Shown here: piece after piece, positions 61,721 through 64,000 of the stretch
Layout: each line of letters opens with the position of its first letter
How positions within the stretch are numbered: position 1 is the first letter of the stretch
Assembly (NCBI RefSeq): GCF_000429425.1
Contig: NZ_AUBV01000005.1
Span: 248,001-312,000 of the forward strand
Length of the DNA: 64,000 nucleotides
Origin: Algoriphagus mannitolivorans DSM 15301
GTDB lineage: Bacteria; Bacteroidota; Bacteroidia; Cytophagales; Cyclobacteriaceae
Direction: 5' to 3'
Made by a program: the position numbers and the translations under genes
Notes under the pieces: model-generated
Seen by the model: only the letters and a program-made list of their open reading frames with translations
Databases searched by the model: none
Told to the model about the DNA's origin: nothing

Positions 61721-62764
61721 TTAAAAGATTTTAGCGGCATTCAAGGCGTTTTGATACCTTCTCGCATTGGCCAAATGCTCATTGTAGGTGACTGCAAAAG
61801 AATGGTAGCCTGAGAAGTCTTCCTTGGCACAGAAATACATGTAATCATGTTTTTCCGCATTCAGGACAGCATTCAGGGAATTGATGTCTGGCAAATTAAT
61901 GGGCCCAGGAGGAAGTCCCGCGTACTTGTAGGTATTGTAGGGGCTGTCGATTTCCTTGTGAACATTGAGGATTCTCTTAAGGGTAAAATCTCCGGTAGCA
62001 TAGACCAAGGTGGGATCCGCTTGGAGCGGCATTCCTATTTTCAGTCGGTTGAGGTACACCCCGGCGATTTTGGGACGCTCATCGGCCTTTTGGCTCTCAG
62101 CTTGTACGATTGAGGCCAGAGTACTCACTTCATTTTGGCTCAAGCCCAAAGCCTGTGCTTTTTGCTTGCGTTCCTCAGTCCAGAATTTCTGGTATTCCTT
62201 GTACATGCGGTCAAAAAGACTTTCCGCACTGGTGTTCCACCAAAGTTCGTAGGTATTGGGGATAAACATACCCAAGAGGGTTTCCTCCTCGAGTTCGAAT
62301 TTTCGGATATACACCGAGTCTTGAAGCAGGTCTAGAAACTGGATTTCGCTAACCTCGAGATTCGCCGTGATCTTTTCCGCCAAATCTTCCTTGGTTCGGA
62401 CATTGTTGAAGGTGACTTTGACGGGAGTTTGCGCCCCGGAGCGAAGCAATCTGACCAATTCCAGATTGTTCATTTTTGGCTCGATTTTATAGAGACCTGG
62501 CTTGACAGCCTCTTGATATCCCAGAGTTTTGGCGACAAATCCGAAACTGAGTGCATCGTTGATGACCCGGTCATCATAGAGTTTGTTGGCCACGGTTTTG
62601 TAAACCGAGTTGGTGGGAATTTTCAGGTAATAAGCTTGCTCTGATTCGGGCAAAGTATTGGGGCTAAAAAAGACCTGATAGAAATAAAAGGTCATGGAAA
62701 TGGCCAAAACTGAGAAGGAAACCAACAGAATCAGCAGAAATTTTTTGCGTTTCTCGAGTTGCAT
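61721..62764 (-). CDS. mltG: Endolytic murein transglycosylase MltG
   Basis: 347 residues from the ATG at 62764; an upstream TTG adds three residues. A single membrane span (FLLILLVSFSVLAISMTFYFY) anchors a periplasmic LysM-like domain and the YceG catalytic domain with ASIVQAESQ (catalytic Glu) and GVYLNRLKIGMPLQADPTLVYATG. MltG cuts nascent peptidoglycan strands and sets their length. It heads an operon with the thioesterase and YihY. Confidence 0.95.
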   Translation of the reverse strand: MQLEKRKKFLLILLVSFSVLAISMTFYFYQVFFSPNTLPESEQAYYLKIPTNSVYKTVANKLYDDRVINDALSFGFVAKTLGYQEAVKPGLYKIEPKMNNLELVRLLRSGAQTPVKVTFNNVRTKEDLAEKITANLEVSEIQFLDLLQDSVYIRKFELEEETLLGMFIPNTYELWWNTSAESLFDRMYKEYQKFWTEERKQKAQALGLSQNEVSTLASIVQAESQKADERPKIAGVYLNRLKIGMPLQADPTLVYATGDFTLKRILNVHKEIDSPYNTYKYAGLPPGPINLPDINSLNAVLNAEKHDYMYFCAKEDFSGYHSFAVTYNEHLANARRYQNALNAAKIF

Positions 62765-62884
62765 AGGGGACAAAAATAGGAAAGGTTGAGGAATATCTTT
62801 AGGTCTATATTTATCAAACCCCTATTTTGAAAAACCAATATGCTTAGCTTTATAGGTGAATTTTAATTTTTAACTTAAGTTACT

Positions 62885-63997
62885 ATGCAACGAAACTTTA
62901 GATCTTTAGGATTGATTCTTTTGGGTGTCATAGCAATTCAGGGTTCATGCTCCTCTCCAGAAAATCCGCAAGAAGTTTTTTCCAAGACGAAGGACAAGCT
63001 TTTTCAGGCTGAAAGTATCAGTTATAGCCAAGTCATTTTTTGGGAAAATCCCAGTTTGGGAGAGGTTGACACCTTTAGGTATGAGTCCGTTTTCCAACCA
63101 AATCCTGAAGCTTTTTTCGGGTACGACTTTCATGGGAAAAGAGATAAATCTGAATTCTGGTATCTGAATCAGCTTGCCTTATCGGTCAGTCACTCAGATT
63201 CAAGCGTGGTGGTTATGGATCAAGACCAAGATTTAATCCAGTATAATACTTACCGATCTCTGGGGCCTCTTGGTCTTCTTATGGTGGGGCCTTGGGAATA
63301 TGTGAAAGATTCCTCAATAGATGGACGAATTCTGAAAAACTACCTGTGGACGGAAATGGATACCCTGATTGATGGGAAGTATGTTTTGCTTCAAAATCAC
63401 TTATTTCTTAACCCGGCGAACTATTTACCTGAATTCTATTCAAGAAGATTGTACCACAACGGGAAGCGAAATCAAACAATCGATTCCCATTTCAGCAACT
63501 ATGAGTTTTCATCCCAAAAGCAGCTATTTAAGGCAAAAATCCCGGAAGGTTATGTGTCCAAAACGATGGGGGAAGAGGGAAAAGGAGGTGCACCTTTAAT
63601 CCAGGTGGGAGCGCAGGCCCCGGATTTCAAACTGAAAGATCTGGAAGGGAATTGGGTTCAATTAAGCGGCCTAAAGGGTAAAAAGGTCCTTTTGGATTTC
63701 TCAATGATAAATTGTGGCTGGTGCAGAATTGCATTGGAGAAATTTAGCCAACCGGATTTTCAGTTTTCTGAAAATATCATTCCCCTTTATATCAATCCCG
63801 TGGATTCTGAGGAAAAAATGGATAAATACCTTTCACGAAATCCCATTCCTTTTCAGGTACTCTGGAATGCTAAGGAAATAGGAGAAAAGTATGGGGTAAA
63901 CGGATACCCTACCTTTGTACTGATCGACGAAAAAGGAAAAGTGGAGGAAGTGACAGAGGGCTTTAATGAGGAAAATTTAACTGCCTGGAAAAAATAA
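62885..63997 (+). CDS. TlpA-like thioredoxin-fold lipoprotein
   Basis: 370 residues with a lipoprotein signal (MQRNFRSLGLILLGVIAIQGSC). The N-terminal ~220 residues form a beta-rich domain of unknown role. The C-terminal thioredoxin fold has MINCGWCRIALEKF (CxxC redox site) and a cis-Pro in NGYPTFVLIDEKGKV. Such Bacteroidota proteins reduce periplasmic disulfides. It is monocistronic and complete, with the stop at 63995-63997. No cytochrome maturation genes are near. Confidence 0.9.
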   Translation: MQRNFRSLGLILLGVIAIQGSCSSPENPQEVFSKTKDKLFQAESISYSQVIFWENPSLGEVDTFRYESVFQPNPEAFFGYDFHGKRDKSEFWYLNQLALSVSHSDSSVVVMDQDQDLIQYNTYRSLGPLGLLMVGPWEYVKDSSIDGRILKNYLWTEMDTLIDGKYVLLQNHLFLNPANYLPEFYSRRLYHNGKRNQTIDSHFSNYEFSSQKQLFKAKIPEGYVSKTMGEEGKGGAPLIQVGAQAPDFKLKDLEGNWVQLSGLKGKKVLLDFSMINCGWCRIALEKFSQPDFQFSENIIPLYINPVDSEEKMDKYLSRNPIPFQVLWNAKEIGEKYGVNGYPTFVLIDEKGKVEEVTEGFNEENLTAWKK

Positions 63998-64000
63998 TTT

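Overview
The window looks like the chromosome of a Bacteroidota member, most likely order Cytophagales (Cyclobacteriaceae or Algoriphagus type). The grounds are many short lipoproteins with SPII signals, secreted proteins with leaders ending in AQ, weak Shine-Dalgarno sequences, TAnnTTTG -7 elements, and the gene families present (DUF2490, DUF3820, split methylmalonyl-CoA mutase, TlpA-like lipoproteins). The genus is an inference.

Layout. 1-10 kb is housekeeping: a class IV aminotransferase (cut by the window edge), a heme-linked set (cytochrome c lipoprotein, SCO, HemJ/CopD), meaB, dnaA, and mutA-mutB. MeaB and MutAB belong to the same propionate/methylmalonyl-CoA route and flank dnaA. 10-15.9 kb holds a DUF389 membrane protein with a lipid-kinase-like part, and two type B carboxylesterases around a Nudix-type regulator. 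16-21 kb has an amidohydrolase, a ParE/antitoxin pair, and a marR-FNR-ferredoxin redox operon. 21-36 kb is accessory metabolism and envelope: Gfo/Idh plus GH43, outer-membrane barrels, a Kelch lipoprotein, a nuclease and several unknowns. 36-38.9 kb carries a HATPase-DUF4325 pair and an LLM flavin oxidoreductase.

39.1-57.0 kb is a dense defence island of 19 genes, all on the minus strand and mostly overlapping or a few bases apart. Read 5' to 3' it has a WYL regulator, a possible divergent nuclease, two small unknowns, a caspase-like peptidase, HsdM2, a GmrSD-like DUF262/DUF1524 nuclease, HsdM1, HsdS, a HEPN-like protein, a small unknown, a proteasome-like Ntn hydrolase, a PD-(D/E)XK nuclease, an unknown, a GIY-YIG nuclease and a second HEPN-like paralogue. 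A 109-bp promoter region with two 22-bp palindromic operators follows, then HTH, nucleotidyltransferase and HsdR. HsdR is thus separated from HsdM/S by a cassette of two HEPN-like proteins, two nucleases, an HslV-like peptidase and two unknowns. This is the best candidate for an undescribed system, perhaps a restriction system with protease and RNase effectors. 57.1-60.0 kb adds three plus-strand genes, including an FtsZ/tubulin-like protein and a PD-(D/E)XK protein.

60.0-64 kb returns to housekeeping: tRNA-Ser(UGA), YihY, a YbgC-type thioesterase, MltG and a TlpA-like lipoprotein. No integrase, transposase, rRNA or CRISPR array was seen. All assignments come from reading motifs and gene order; no database search was run.
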